Of a stretch of 64,000 nucleotides of DNA, positions 25,417-35,799 are shown one piece after another (the stretch's first letter is position 1; every line of letters begins with the position of its first letter). The stretch is taken from the NCBI GenBank assembly GCA_036873755.1, contig JAVTVY010025396.1:1-64000 (forward strand), given 5' to 3'. This stretch comes from Hanleya hanleyi. Taxonomy: Eukaryota; Mollusca; Polyplacophora; Lepidopleurida; Hanleyidae. A program made the position numbers and the translations under genes. A model generated the notes under the pieces. The model saw only the letters and a program-made list of their open reading frames with translations, made no database searches and had not been told where the DNA came from.

Positions 25417-26397
25417 TCAATAACACCGTTGACGGATGAGTGCCAGTGTCCTTTCGACTCCTTGGTGTCCTAGTTGATCAAGCATAGCGGTCAAGGCTGT
25501 ATTCTTCAGTGTCTCTGGCAGAATCAGCTGCTTTATCTTGCCCAGGGTGCGGTCATTCACTTGTCGATAAAGAATTCCACCATCCATCTCGAGCCTATCC
25601 CACTGCTTAGTAAAGGCCAACACACATCGCGGAAGGTGCCTGCGTTGTCCGAAATTCGGCTTGCAACTCTTTTTCCAGAAGGGGAGAAATGCCTTGATGG
25701 TAGAGTCCCTTTCTTGCAGGTTTTGTAGCTCTGTCTTGGAATAACTGGGGAAGCTACTTAATACCTCCATGTGTGCTGGTTCATCACTAGACTCTGCTTG
25801 AATTGCACTGGTGACTGCAACACTACCAGTCAACACACTTGCAGTACAGACCTCAACTGGAACGTCCGTGAGCTTTCCCATCGACGTACAAGCTGCACGG
25901 AAGGCATCCCCTGTGACTGTTCCCTCGAATGCTTGTGGCAATGTCGACAAAGCGTCTGCGTTGGTATTCCATTTCCCAGAATGGTACCGGATTTCAAACT
26001 CAAACACAGATAACTGAGCTACCCATTGCTGCTCCACTGCTCCTAGAATAGCAGGCTGGAGGTAGCTAATTGGATTGTTATCCGTGTATGCTACGAATTT
26101 ACTTCCCAGCAGATATTCTCGAAACTTGTCTGATATAGCCCATTTAAGGGCTAGAAGCTCCAGCTTAAAAGAGCTGTAATTGGACATGTTTCTTTCGGTC
26201 GGGCGTAGTCTCCTCGAAGCGTATGCGATGACCCTGCGTTCACCATCTACCTCCTGTGAAAGTACAGCCCCTAATCCTTGGTGACTGGCGTCTGTCTCAA
26301 CAATAAATGGGAGTTGGAAATCAGCGTATGCGAGAATGGATGCTGAAACTAAGCTGTCCTTTAGTGAACTAAATGCTCCTTCACATGACAATGTCAT
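25417..26397 (-). pseudogene. Ty3 RNase H domain and integrase zinc-binding start
   Basis: A 326-codon frame. RNase H occupies about residues 20-155 with recognisable acidic motifs: ETDASHQGLGAVLSQE, SFKLELLALKWAI, and VAYTDNNPISYL. RYHSGKWNTNADALS marks its end. This domain would remove RNA from the RNA-DNA hybrid during reverse transcription. After a linker the frame enters the integrase HHCC finger (LDQLGHQGVERTLALIRQRCY) and meets stop TGA (complement of 25,417-25,419). The Cys pair of the finger (CKDCERC) follows directly in the same frame. The start is not natural: upstream RT sequence is missing (see 26,381-27,406). Confidence 0.9.
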
Positions 26398-27406
26398 CTA
26401 GATATACCAGTAGGAATTCAAAAAGTTCCTTAGGAAAACATCTCTGCATTAGCCGTTGGAATGTTTCCGGGATATTTGAGAGGCCAAATGGCATCCTACG
26501 AAATTCGTAGAGCCCAAACGGAGTCACGAACGCTGTCTTTGCTGCATCTTTCGGGCCCATTGCGACCTGGTTGTAACCGCTGGCGAGATCGAGTGTCGAG
26601 AAATACTGGACGCCACAAAAATGGTCAAGTGTATCCTGGATTCGAGGAAGAGGGAATGCGTCACGTCGTGTCTTCTGATTCAGCCTGCGGTAATCAACGC
26701 ATAGTCGAAGATGACCAGTTTGCTTTGATACCAAGACTACTGGAGCAGCATAAGGTGAGTGACTCTTGAGTGACATTCTTCTGTAGTAATTTCTGTATAT
26801 GTCAGCGCACCTCGTCAAGCTGGTTCGGTGGGATCCTTCTAGAAGGCTGGGCAACTGGGATTCCATCCTCGGTATGTGCTGCACTATATCAGTGTACCCC
26901 AAGTCATCATCATCTTGTGCAAATGCACCATTGTGTCTGCGAAGCAGATCTTGCAGTTGTGTTCTCTGTTGTTCCGTGATGGGCAAGCTTTCTACATCTT
27001 GCAACATCTTGTCGTATTTACTATGCACTACGGCTTCCGTGGATGTCTCGTGCACCTGACCGGTAACTTCAGAAACGGCCGGATTGCGTTCCACGAAGTC
27101 TAGCTGGACATCACTTTGTTCAGTGGTTGAAAGGCTCACTTCAACATAGTCAGCTGAATGTATGGTACCCAACCACGTCCGTGGTTGCAGCCACAAATCT
27201 TCATTACTAAGATTGGCCACCCTCACAGGCAGAATATTCGCATCTGCAGTGCAGCAAGTGTTCACCACATGCAGGCTTGGGGGAAGAGACGTCGCAACTG
27301 CTTCAACTGTAACTGTGGATTCGGTGCTTGGATTCCCTCTAAATCCACATGTATCGATGACAGAAATTGACCAAGCAGGAACATGTACGGGGCGCTTCCC
27401 TGCCAC
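26381..27406 (-). pseudogene. Ty3 reverse transcriptase, palm-finger part, truncated after YLDD
   Basis: A 341-codon frame. Residues ~1-190 are the protease-RT linker. RT motifs then follow: SPYAAPVVLVSKQTG, LRLCVDYRRLNQKTRRDAFPLP, FSTLDLASGYNQVAM, EFRRMPFGLSNIPETFQRLM, and the catalytic box YLDD (codons complementary to 26,393-26,404). The frame stops three residues later, after YLDDIVM. The thumb and connection of a Ty3 RT (about 100 or more residues, normally including the YLGH and FLGL segments) are absent. RNase H begins at once in another frame, so DNA was deleted here. The polymerase cannot be complete. Confidence 0.92.
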
Positions 27407-27717
27407 CTTAGCAATCCCAAGTAACTGCAGATCTTATCGTTGTTGTTGGAGCACCACACCAAAAACTTTGTTCCATTCCTCTGGAATTTCCTGTAGAGAT
27501 GACTCACCATCGGCACCTTTCACCACATGGAGACATTCACGGATGACATTCATTCCCAACAGGCCAGGCATCTTCTCTTTCCGCAGACGACCCAACGGAT
27601 CAGTGGGGTCCTTAACAACAAGGACTCTAGTGCATGGTAAAGACTTACCTAAAGCTGTAATCTCCAGCTCAATGTAACCAAGGTAGGGAATCTCTGAGTC
27701 ATTCGCAGCCGCCAGCT
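27407..27717 (-). pseudogene. Protease-to-RT linker, broken frames
   Basis: Minus-strand translation gives ANDSEIPYLGYIELEI, part of the C-terminal half of a Ty3 aspartic protease, and then linker sequence similar to the second Ty3 element's pol around 59,900-60,250. A frameshift separates it from the DTGS half (27,718-27,921), and a stop lies before the RT frame. Confidence 0.75.
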
Positions 27718-27921
27718 TCAGCCATTAAGTAGGCTGAACCTGTCCTTCAAATACTTACGGAAAAAACTTTCAGTGATTGTAGTAACTTGTGATCCGGTAT
27801 CCAGGAGGCATGACACCTCCACTCCGGCCATCAGTACCTGGATAACAACACAGTCTCCAACCATCTTGTTATATATGTTTTCTCGTGAACTGCAGTCATC
27901 TTGATGATGTAGAGCCTGCAA
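27718..27921 (-). pseudogene. Ty3 aspartic protease, N-terminal half
   Basis: A 67-codon frame containing CLLDTGSQVTTITESFF, with the DTGS catalytic loop of retroviral-type aspartic proteases near residue 40. In this family the protease cuts the Gag-Pol polyprotein. It follows gag after a frame change and ends at a stop after about 25 more residues. The flap and C-terminal strand are encoded in a different frame downstream (27,407-27,717). Confidence 0.85.
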
Positions 27922-27965
27922 CTTCTCCTTCTACCACCTGGCTCACTGTGGCAGGGGGTTGGAGT

Positions 27966-28580
27966 TTAACGACAATAGGGGGGTCGAGTGCTTCCCAGCT
28001 GCTTCGGGAAGTGCCTCGCGATGTGACCCGGAGCATCGCATTTAAAACAGATAGGCCGTCCATCTGCATCATTTTTCGGTTCTCTTCTACGACGACTGAG
28101 TCCTTGAAATTGCCTTGATGCATTGCCGGACTTCATTTCCTTTATTTCCAAGGCTAAGTCTTGGAGTGCTTTAATCTGCTTATCCATTAACTCTAAGAAT
28201 CGGTCAGGTGCCTTAATTGCTGCAGATTCTTCTTTACGTGCAAAAGGATCAAAAGCACTCGATAAACTGTGTTCCTCAATGATTTCGTGACTTACCACTG
28301 GCCTACGTGCCACTGGTTTTGGTCCCTCCTCTTCTTCTATATACCGCATAGCTTCATCACGGATGTTTAGAAATTTGTTGGGCGTTCCCTGATCAGACGC
28401 CACAAATCTCTGCGCAACTGGGGATCCTTGACTGCATCCGCAAACTGATCCCGTAGGGCCAAGTCACGATCGGGTACAACATCCACATTTGTACGAAGGA
28501 CCTGATCCATTAAACGTGCGAGCTCATGTGAGAATGAGCGAAGGGTTTCACCATCTGTCTGATGACGACCATAAAATTGT
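27966..28580 (-). pseudogene. Ty3 gag, middle part and zinc knuckle
   Basis: The frame entering at about 28,575 reads QTDGETLRSFSHELARLMDQV and DQFADAVKDPQLRRDLWRLI, typical of the retrotransposon Gag capsid-like domain. After a frame change near 28,385 it continues through RDEAMRYIEEEEGPKP and a helical segment, and ends in a nucleocapsid knuckle, CFKCDAPGHIARHF. The knuckle should be CX2CX4HX4C, but the last Cys position is Phe (TTC), so zinc binding would be impaired. Gag packages element RNA in cytoplasmic particles. The second Ty3 element (59,173-59,643) carries a homologous capsid segment. Confidence 0.85.
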
Positions 28581-28581
28581 G

Positions 28582-28884
28582 CTAGCAGCTGTGGAACAGA
28601 TCAATCTTTCCCTCTCTCGGGCAGTTCCTTGCCGCAAGGATTCTTTTGATTTCCTCAACAAACTCCCCCACAACCCAATCTTTAGCTTCGTCTGGGGAAC
28701 CTGAGAATAGATCCAACTTCCGTTCCCTCGGCACGTACACAGATTGGCAGGTATTTTTGTTACGCTGAACTTCCAGTTGGAGCTGCTCTATTGTCTGCTG
28801 CAGCTGAGCAAGCCCAGCTGCAGCTTCAACCTGTTGCAGCGCAGGGTGGGCTCATCCACCAATGTTGCCTTCATCATCAGCCAT
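28582..28884 (-). pseudogene. Ty3 gag, N-terminal part with early stop
   Basis: The probable gag start ATG is the complement of 28,882-28,884. The frame meets TGA after ten codons (complement of 28,852-28,854). It then stays open through a heptad-like helix (LQQTIEQLQLEVQRN), VPRERKLDLFSGSPDEA and WVVGEFVEEIKRIL, until TAG at 28,582-28,584. The next piece of gag is in another frame. I chose this start because it opens the only frame that leads collinearly into the capsid-like domain. Confidence 0.8.
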
Positions 28885-30272
28885 GTCTGCTCCAAAATAC
28901 TGCGACCGAGATATATTGATCCTCCAAACGACAAAATGACCGATCGCGACAGGTATCTCGTCAGTGGGCAGCCAGAACGATCAGCGCAGGGAAGGGAAGT
29001 GAGAACTGGGCACCAAAAATCACTACCCCCACCGAAAACCAGAGCCGGAAACAGAGGAACAGAACTATCTTTCCCAGTACATGTGCACTTGCATGAACAG
29101 TAACTCCAAATGACCAATCACAGACACTTGTATACAGCATGCACTCTTTCACTCCAGCTCTATATACAGTACATGGGATTTGGGTCAAAAAGGTAATCTG
29201 GGTCAGAAAGGGATTTGGGTCAATAAGGGAATTTGGGTCAGAAAGGGACTTTGGGTCAGAAAGGAGATTTTGATCAGGAAGAGAATTTGGGTGAGAAAGG
29301 GAATTCGGATCAGGGAGGGATTTCAGATCAGGAATGGAATTTGGATCAGAAAGGGATTTCGGGTCAGAAAGCCCTTCCAAACATATTAAATCAGTTGGAT
29401 GGAATAGTTCATACATGTAATTTCTAAATACACCATGCAGACTGACTTACCAGTTCTACTGAGCTAATTGCTGTACTGTAAATATATATAGCAGAATAAC
29501 ATGTGGGGCACAATGATTTCTCAGTTGCAGAGACGCATCACAACACACAATTTTCGTACGCCACACTGACTTACCAACTTTCAGCGAAAACCAATCAGTA
29601 GCGTAATATTGAATGTAATTTACCATATAGACACAAATTTAGTTTTCAGGAACACCGATACCTGGCAGCCTAGTCTGATCTCATATATAAATTTCATTAA
29701 TTAGCTCGAATGCATGTACTGCATAATTTTGACAAATTACATACATTAGAAAAGTCGAGCAACAAAATGATATGCTCAAGCAGTATACCATATACCCAAT
29801 GGACAAGAATCATTACTGTATCACTGAGACTCCATCATGAAATTTATAGGAATTTTGAAAAATTTCAGTTCCGAAATCAGCTGCTTGTTTGTTCAGTAGA
29901 CAACTGTTTCTTTCTTGTATTTTCTTTAGCATCAGACTTGCACATCCTGTGTCAATGAATGGAGTTCCACAGTTTTTCACATACTCCACTATGTTGATTG
30001 GCCTGACAGTTAGTACATATATGTGCAGTTTCTCAGTTCCAATTTGATGACTTGAACTCAGCGATGCGATTTTTTCCAAATCTGTTCTTCCACGAACGGA
30101 AAGAGCGTACCGTACTTCACACTTGAATCAGAATACACCATCAGTTTATTGCCATTTCTCCAGGCTCTCCAAGATGCAGTGTCATTTGTCGTCGTTTCTC
30201 ACGAATCGCTACCCCTTTTTATACATCAGTTATTTCACCCTTCAGGGACCGATCCTACCGGCGACGACAAAA
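28885..30272 (-). other. Leader between 5' LTR and gag of the Ty3-type element
   Basis: About 1.4 kb with no credible gene. It holds an ~18-bp minisatellite (29,173-29,390) and several short frames without motifs. The sequence directly after the LTR end on the minus strand is ttttgtcgtcgccggtagg. It sits where a primer-binding site should be, but I cannot assign it to a tRNA. Confidence 0.6.
29173..29390 (+). repeat. ~18-bp degenerate minisatellite inside the Ty3 leader
   Basis: About 12 imperfect copies of a unit close to agggatttgggtcagaaa. Because the unit is near a multiple of three, long stretches stay open in several frames on both strands, encoding runs such as GQKG and SDPNSL. I read these as by-products. 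Confidence 0.9.
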
Positions 30273-31434
30273 TGTAACCCAGTCAATGAAGACAAGCCGG
30301 TTCTTGGTGTAATTAATAACAGTTTATTCACCATGTCTCTCATGGAATGAACTGAAAGGGGGGAAATGGGAAAGGGGCAGCGACTGCCAATGTCCTGGCA
30401 ATGAACAAAAGTGCATGAATGAGTACACTTACATTCATAGATAATATAGAACACAATTTGAGCATATGCGAGAAATACCTATTCGCATATATATGACACA
30501 TGGAACCGTTCCATGAACTCATACGACAGTCGTCATAAACTTGCATAGGAATATAGTACTTTAATATTTTATAATCCAGGCAATATGTTATGCGTATCAT
30601 AATGCATCAGTGAGGAATCAAATAATCTGATCGGAGCTGATTATCATCAATTATATTACTCCGTATTAGATATCTTTAATAAAATCATTTAGCATATTAA
30701 TCTCATTATCTGATTTCATTCTTGATATCGCCAAATATACCATGGTACTGACCTGCTGAACACTCTTATTCTATGGTATATACAGACACATCACAGACTG
30801 GTAACTCACTAGGTCACCTAAAATAGTACAATCAAATAATAAATCTGATCCATAGACTTGGAAGCATTTACTGAATGCAATCCAATTAATAAAGAATTTG
30901 AATAATAATATAAACCATTAATTAGTACAAAAGATATTATAACAAATATAATCTTACCCCGCGAACTGGTGGTCATGTAACTTTTGCAGAGAAACAATCT
31001 GCTTAACACAGTTATATCTATTTCGCGCCATTTAGCCTATGGCCTACATATGATTACACTTCATCGACGTTACAGAGATATACATGTAATGAGATCACCC
31101 GATTATTGTTCTGTACAACGATAATACCAAACGTACAAACATGACAGTACTCACGTTCAGAACCGGGAATATTGTAGACCAGAACAGCTTAGCCTTATTT
31201 ACAGGTAATGTTCGAATACCATCATAATTGTGATGAAACTGTGGAATTATGAACGTTTGTTTCCTGCTTTTTCACAAGATGTCTTTCATGAACAAGGAAC
31301 ATAAGCGCCACCTATCGACTATTCGACACACTACACATACAATGAAAATGTACTTAGGAGCGACTACTCCATTATACTTGGAACAAGCCAAAATTACGGT
31401 TGAGGGGGAACAAATCTCAGTGCACCAGGCCGCA
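30273..31434 (-). repeat. 5' LTR of the minus-strand Ty3-type element
   Basis: 1,162 bp, plus-strand ends TGTAACCC...GGCCGCA, so TG...CA on the element strand. Collinear with 22,694-23,801 apart from a ~48-bp extra segment at about 30,843-30,890. Downstream on the element strand it leads to the gag leader. Confidence 0.95.
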
Positions 31435-31655
31435 TGATTATTGATAACGATGTTGAGGACGATTGTGGCATGCACATACATTACAGGTATACTTGGGATG
31501 ATGAACAATTAGATCAATCCGTACCCAATCTGGAGAGAGAGACGATCTCAAACAAGCTAGAACAGATTTGTGTAGAAATAAAGAATCTGATTTTGTTACC
31601 ATAAATTTAATTAATTCATCTGTAAATAGTTTAATCAAAATGATTACTGATTATG
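31435..31655. other. Short unique spacer between LTR element and LINE
   Basis: No repeat or gene recognised. Confidence 0.5.
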
Positions 31656-31690
31656 AATTGAATTGAATTTTTTTATTCACCAACCGAGAA
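31656..31690 (-). other. LINE 3' tail of ATTCA repeats
   Basis: The plus strand reads gaattgaattgaatttttttattc. On the element strand this is AATAAA-like sequence followed by three ATTCA-type repeats, fitting the simple-repeat 3' termini used for target-primed reverse transcription in CR1/L2-like families. Confidence 0.7.
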
Positions 31691-31876
31691 ATTGATAACA
31701 AATAAACACATGATGTAATGCTATATACACGGATGTCGATAAAGAAGAAGGATATGGTGATCGGCGGGAGAAAACCCCAGGGGGCTTGTGGTATCCCAGC
31801 ATAATACAAAAGGCATATACATTTACAAAAGACGTCAATTTATTTTTGTGAGATGTTGAGGAATAAAAAGTAATTA

Positions 31877-32364
31877 TTAGAGAGTGTGGTGAATAAATAC
31901 AACCATTGGCTTATACTGTATGTGTTTAATTAAGAGTGTATATGGGTGTAGTGTTATCTGTTTGTAGGTATTGTTTCGCAAGTGTTTGAATAATGATACG
32001 GATGTACATTTTTGTAAATCAGAGGGTAACTTGTTCCAATCTCTAGGGGCTTTGATTTCAGGTGTGTGAAATGAAAGATCAGTTCGGAAGGAGGGTCTAT
32101 ATAATTTGTATGAGGAACCCCTCGTAGGATAATTGTGTACGTCAGATAATTTGGTGACGTACTTATGGAATGGTTTGGGCAACACTGAGCAATGATGGAT
32201 GAATTTCTGACAGAATTGCAACATAACATAACCATTAACCATTGCGTAAATGGTACGTTTCTTTTACAGTTGGGTGAAATCAACATAAAGTTTGTCTTTT
32301 TAATATTTAACGACAATTTATTACACGAGAACCAGTTATGTAATAAAGTTAGTTCCTGTGACAT
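31877..32364 (-). pseudogene. LINE RT thumb and C-terminal part
   Basis: The frame begins with QELTLLHNWFSCNKLSLNIKK, the segment that follows the catalytic box in LINE reverse transcriptases. It then splits into two overlapping frames (31,954-32,364 and 31,877-32,242), which points to a frameshift near 32,240. The second reads YPTRGSSYKLYRPSFRTDL and LPSDLQKC, common in the C-terminal tail of this LINE group. The residues directly upstream, where F/YADD should be, are missing. Confidence 0.82.
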
Positions 32365-32386
32365 GATGTCAACGAGGACTTGTGGG

Positions 32387-33226
32387 TTAGCATTGGACTA
32401 GTATTACATCATTGATATAAATGAGAAATAGTATCGGTCCCAGGATGGAACCCTGAGGGACACCACATGTTATTTGTTCTGCTTTAGATATTGTTCCATT
32501 ATACGAAACAGACTGCAGACGACCACTTAAATAACTTTTGAACCACTGGATGCTTAACCCACAGAATCCATAGTGTTCCAATTTTTTTAACAATATAGAG
32601 TGGTAAACGGTGTCGAACGCCTGTGAAAGATCTAGAAACGTGACAACGCTGAACAGTTTGGATTCCTTGGCAGCAACCAGTGATTCAAATAACGACAGTA
32701 CTGCTAAGTAGGTGGAGTGGTTCGATCTGAATCCAAACTGATTGCAGCATAAAATAGCACATTCTTCAAGATAGTCATTGATGTTATTAGCAACAAACTT
32801 TTCTAATATTTTACTAAGACATGGTAATATCAAAATGGGTCTATAATTTGCAAATACATGTTTGCCAGCAGATTTGTTTATGGGGGTCACCTTGGCTGTT
32901 CTCATTTCTGACGGAACGATATCGGTCTGGACGGATAAGCTGATAATTTTTGATAGAGGTAAACTGATAGTTTGAGCGACAGGTTTGAGAAGTGACATAC
33001 GAATTCCATCACGTCCAGCTGCACTATTTTTGGAATTCATGATAATTTCTGCTATCTGGGAAGATGTACATTGTTGGAATTCGAAATCGTTCGGAAAATG
33101 TCCTGTAAGATAGTCAGTAAATCTACCGTCTACCTGTGGGATTTTTTTCAACCAAATTACTAGCGACTGAACAGAAATATTCATTAAACTTATTGGCGGT
33201 ACTTGTTGAATCTGTAATTTCAACAT
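32387..33226 (-). pseudogene. LINE reverse transcriptase, fingers and palm
   Basis: A 279-codon frame. Recognisable RT blocks are [82 protein letters not shown] (first catalytic Asp), and [20 protein letters not shown]. The frame ends shortly after YINDV. The F/YADD box, which holds the other two catalytic Asp residues and normally lies about 30-50 residues further on, is absent. The sequence resumes in another frame past it at about 32,364. The enzyme is therefore inactive by deletion. Confidence 0.9.
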
Positions 33227-33734
33227 TATCGATATTGAACATTTTTGGCAGAGACGTTGTTTTTTGCCGATTAAGCAACTGGTTTATCGTTTTACAGATA
33301 CCCTTGATATCATTATGACATTCATTGAATTTGTTATGGAAGTAAGATTTCTTTGCAATTTTTAAAGTGTGGTTAAGTTTATTCCTGTATTGTCGGTAAT
33401 GCGTCCTAATCAACGGATTTGGGTGTTTAAGCTGGAGCATATAGAGTCGGTTCTTTTCCCGGATTGAAGATAATATACCAGGAGTTACCCATGGTTTTAT
33501 AATTCTGGTCTTCTGAATGGGTTTAGTTAAAACGGGAAAGCATTCATCATAGATCGTGGTGAAATGGTGAGAGAAGACTTCAAATGCAGTATTAACGTCG
33601 TTATGTTCCCCCATGATCCGTTCCCAATCATTGTTATTAATCCTGTCTGAGAATATTTCTTGATTTTCCTTCGTTATTTTACGATATGTAATTTCACTTA
33701 TATCAGAGGGTTTAGCCATGCGTTGTTTATCCAT
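33123..33734 (-). pseudogene. LINE linker between endonuclease and RT
   Basis: A 203-codon frame reading KPWVTPGILSSIREKNRLY, YRNKLNHTLKIAKKSYFHNKF, and [12 protein letters not shown], all characteristic of the region between APE endonuclease and RT in CR1/Jockey-like ORF2 proteins. It overlaps the endonuclease frame at one end and the RT frame at the other, so frameshifts separate what should be one protein. Confidence 0.88.
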
Positions 33735-34576
33735 ATAAAATACAGGAAAATGATCCGTGATGTCCGTGAGGTAAATGCCAGATATGACAGTTTCATCATA
33801 CGAATTGGTAAAGATATTATCAATGGAGTAGCCGTATGGGCTGTTACACGGGTGGGCTTAGTTCTTTTCGGAAAAAAGTTGTACGACTTCATGATTTCCA
33901 GGGAATTTTTAGATGGTAAATGAGTATCGACCTTAAATAAATCTATATTAAAGTCACCCATAAGCGTACACTTCGTTTTTTCCACTTTCATAGCTGCTAG
34001 AATTGTAGTTGATTGGTTATTGAAACAGTTGGGATTGTTTCCAGGTGGTCGATAAAATAAATCCACCAGATGCTTATTACTATTATTATTTTCCGTAGGA
34101 ACGCCAATTTCTATAGATAAACTTTCATATTGGTCTTCTTCGTGAGAAGATAAGTCTTCCCTGACAGTACAGGATGAAATGTCATCCCGGACATAAATAA
34201 CTAAGCCCCCACCCTTTTTCTTATGACGAGAAGAAATATACGGTATATAACCAGGGGTATTGAAGAGGTTTTGTGTGGAGACATTAAGCCAGCTTTCAGA
34301 TATACCAATGACGGTAAACCTGGTCTTCAGATTGTAGATGAAACCTGTAATCTCAGTAAAATGTTTTCTTAAACTTCGAGCATTTATGTGCAAAGCTGAT
34401 AATAAGGACGATGCCTCAAGATTCAAGTTATTATTAGCCGCGTGGTAGGTCGCTTCTGTATAATAGTTCGATTTGTGGGAATTTATGGGACTCCAATGAG
34501 CCGTTTCGTACATATTGTCATCGGTTACATATTGGGTTTGGTCGCTAACATTTAGATCAATAGGATTAAAGCACAT
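33698..34576 (-). pseudogene. LINE APE-type endonuclease domain
   Basis: A 292-codon frame. Recognised blocks are LSALHINARSLRKHF (N-terminal Asn motif), FTVIGISESWLN (catalytic Glu), KKKGGGLVIYVRDD, VDLFYRPPG, and CTLMGDFNIDLF (DFN motif). This nuclease nicks target DNA to prime reverse transcription. The last ~45 residues lose similarity, consistent with a frameshift before the C-terminal SDH motif. ATG at 34,574-34,576 is the first in frame, but the ORF2 start is uncertain. Confidence 0.88.
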
Positions 34577-35390
34577 ATTATGAAAGTCTATAGATGTATG
34601 ATGAAAATTAGTCTCGTCTTGTATATTTACAGAAATTTCTTCAGTGGTGAATGGCAGACAGTTCCATAAGTTTTGAGGAACACCCTCGGTAGTGGAGATA
34701 TTATCTATTAGGAAATATTAGGTTTAGCTGATACAGATTGTACACCATAGATCTTTTCATACCGAAAATAGCCGAAAGACGTGACAACGTGAAAAGCTGT
34801 CAACGGAAACTCCCGATTGCACGCTGGATTCGACCAATGAAAGAACCAGTTGCTGGTGGGCTGTAAAAATTGCTGCGACCTCTGCTTGGAGATCACAACC
34901 GGAAATGACACTATTTCTTGAAATTATTGCCGATAAAAGATCATAAATTAAAACAAAAAATACACTGACTGTTGCAGACTTATCGCAGCTTGGAACACAG
35001 ACGCTTTATTACAAAAGAAAATGTTGTTCAATTCAAAGATCATTCGTTGTAATTATTTGCTACATACCTCTGTTATGGCAGAGACAAATCTGCACACAGA
35101 AAACGATGAAGTGAGCCGACTTGTCAACCCACCAGCATGTTTTTGCGCCACGTGACTTGCTTCTCCGAATGGACGCGAAATTTACCGAATCCGTGGTGAA
35201 AATGTCTATAATATAATTAAAAACTACATTATCACAATTGATACAGTGTGATTCGTAGAGTAAATTGGGATAAAGTGAGCATTTCGTAGTCAGCTCACTG
35301 ATTAAAGCAACCTTACTATCGCATAGTAATGAGAGAGTAGAGTATCAGATGTATTAGTGTTATGTCAACATAACAGAAAAAGAATATCCC
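34577..35390. other. No gene recognised; possible LINE 5' leader at its left
   Basis: About 800 bp of AT-rich sequence. A 67-codon minus-strand frame at 34,708-34,911 has no motif. The LINE 5' end cannot be placed. Confidence 0.45.
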
Positions 35391-35795
35391 CAGTTCAATC
35401 AAGTTATTCCGAGTCAAATTAAAATGTCCAGACAATGGCCAGATAACGTCTGTTGAGAAATACAAAAGTCGTTGATATCATGGTAACAGCACAGAATAAT
35501 AAGGAGACGGTCATACAAACACATGCTGACGGGATAAGGATACATTACGTCTGGCATGCAGGACAGGAACATTCAAACAAAGCGTTTAGATGATAAATTT
35601 CCAGTTCGATCAAATCGCTCCGAGTCAAATTGAAATGTCCAAACAATGGCCATATAGCGTCTGTTGAGAAATACGGAAGTCGTGGATATCATGGTCCAGT
35701 AACTCAGCACAAAATAACAGGACGACAGACATACAACACATGTTGACAGGATAAGGATACATTACGACTGGCATGCAGGACAGGAACATTCAAAT
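35391..35795 (+). repeat. 211-bp tandem duplication, two copies
   Basis: cagttcaatcaagttattccgag at 35,391 recurs as cagttcgatcaaatcgctccgag at 35,602. Both copies run through aatggccagataacgtctgttg-like sequence and end with ggcatgcaggacaggaacattcaaa. The copies differ by scattered changes. The foldback element starts 4 bp after the second copy. Confidence 0.88.
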
Positions 35796-35799
35796 ATTA

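Larger units (their letters stand above)
22694..31434 (-). mobile_element. Ty3-type (Metaviridae-like) LTR retrotransposon, full length, inactive
   Basis: Two direct ~1.1-kb LTRs bracket, on the minus strand, gag, protease, reverse transcriptase, RNase H and integrase in that order, which is the Ty3 order. The 5' LTR is at the right. The right LTR has TG...CA ends; the left has lost the matching terminal base (AG for TG on the plus strand). Possible 4-bp target duplication TGAC/TGAT (22,690-22,693 and 31,435-31,438), with one mismatch, so tentative. Every gene carries stops, frameshifts or deletions, described in the entries below. A primer-binding site beginning TGG was not evident next to the 5' LTR. 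Confidence 0.93.
31656..34576 (-). mobile_element. Non-LTR retrotransposon (CR1/L2/Jockey-like), inactive
   Basis: The minus strand reads an APE-type endonuclease, linker, reverse transcriptase and C-terminal domain in the order typical of LINE ORF2, broken by frameshifts near 33,710 and 33,170 and a deletion at about 32,365-32,390. The 3' end on the element strand is gaataaaaaaattcaattcaattc, a short repeated tail as in CR1/L2-like LINEs. Clade assignment is tentative. The 5' end may extend to about 34,930, but no ORF1 is seen. Confidence 0.88.

Noticed and set aside
28961..29416. 151-codon minus-strand frame with SDPNSL-type peptide repeats as a structural protein
   Set aside because: Generated by the 18-bp minisatellite in the Ty3 leader; it lies upstream of gag and has no domain.
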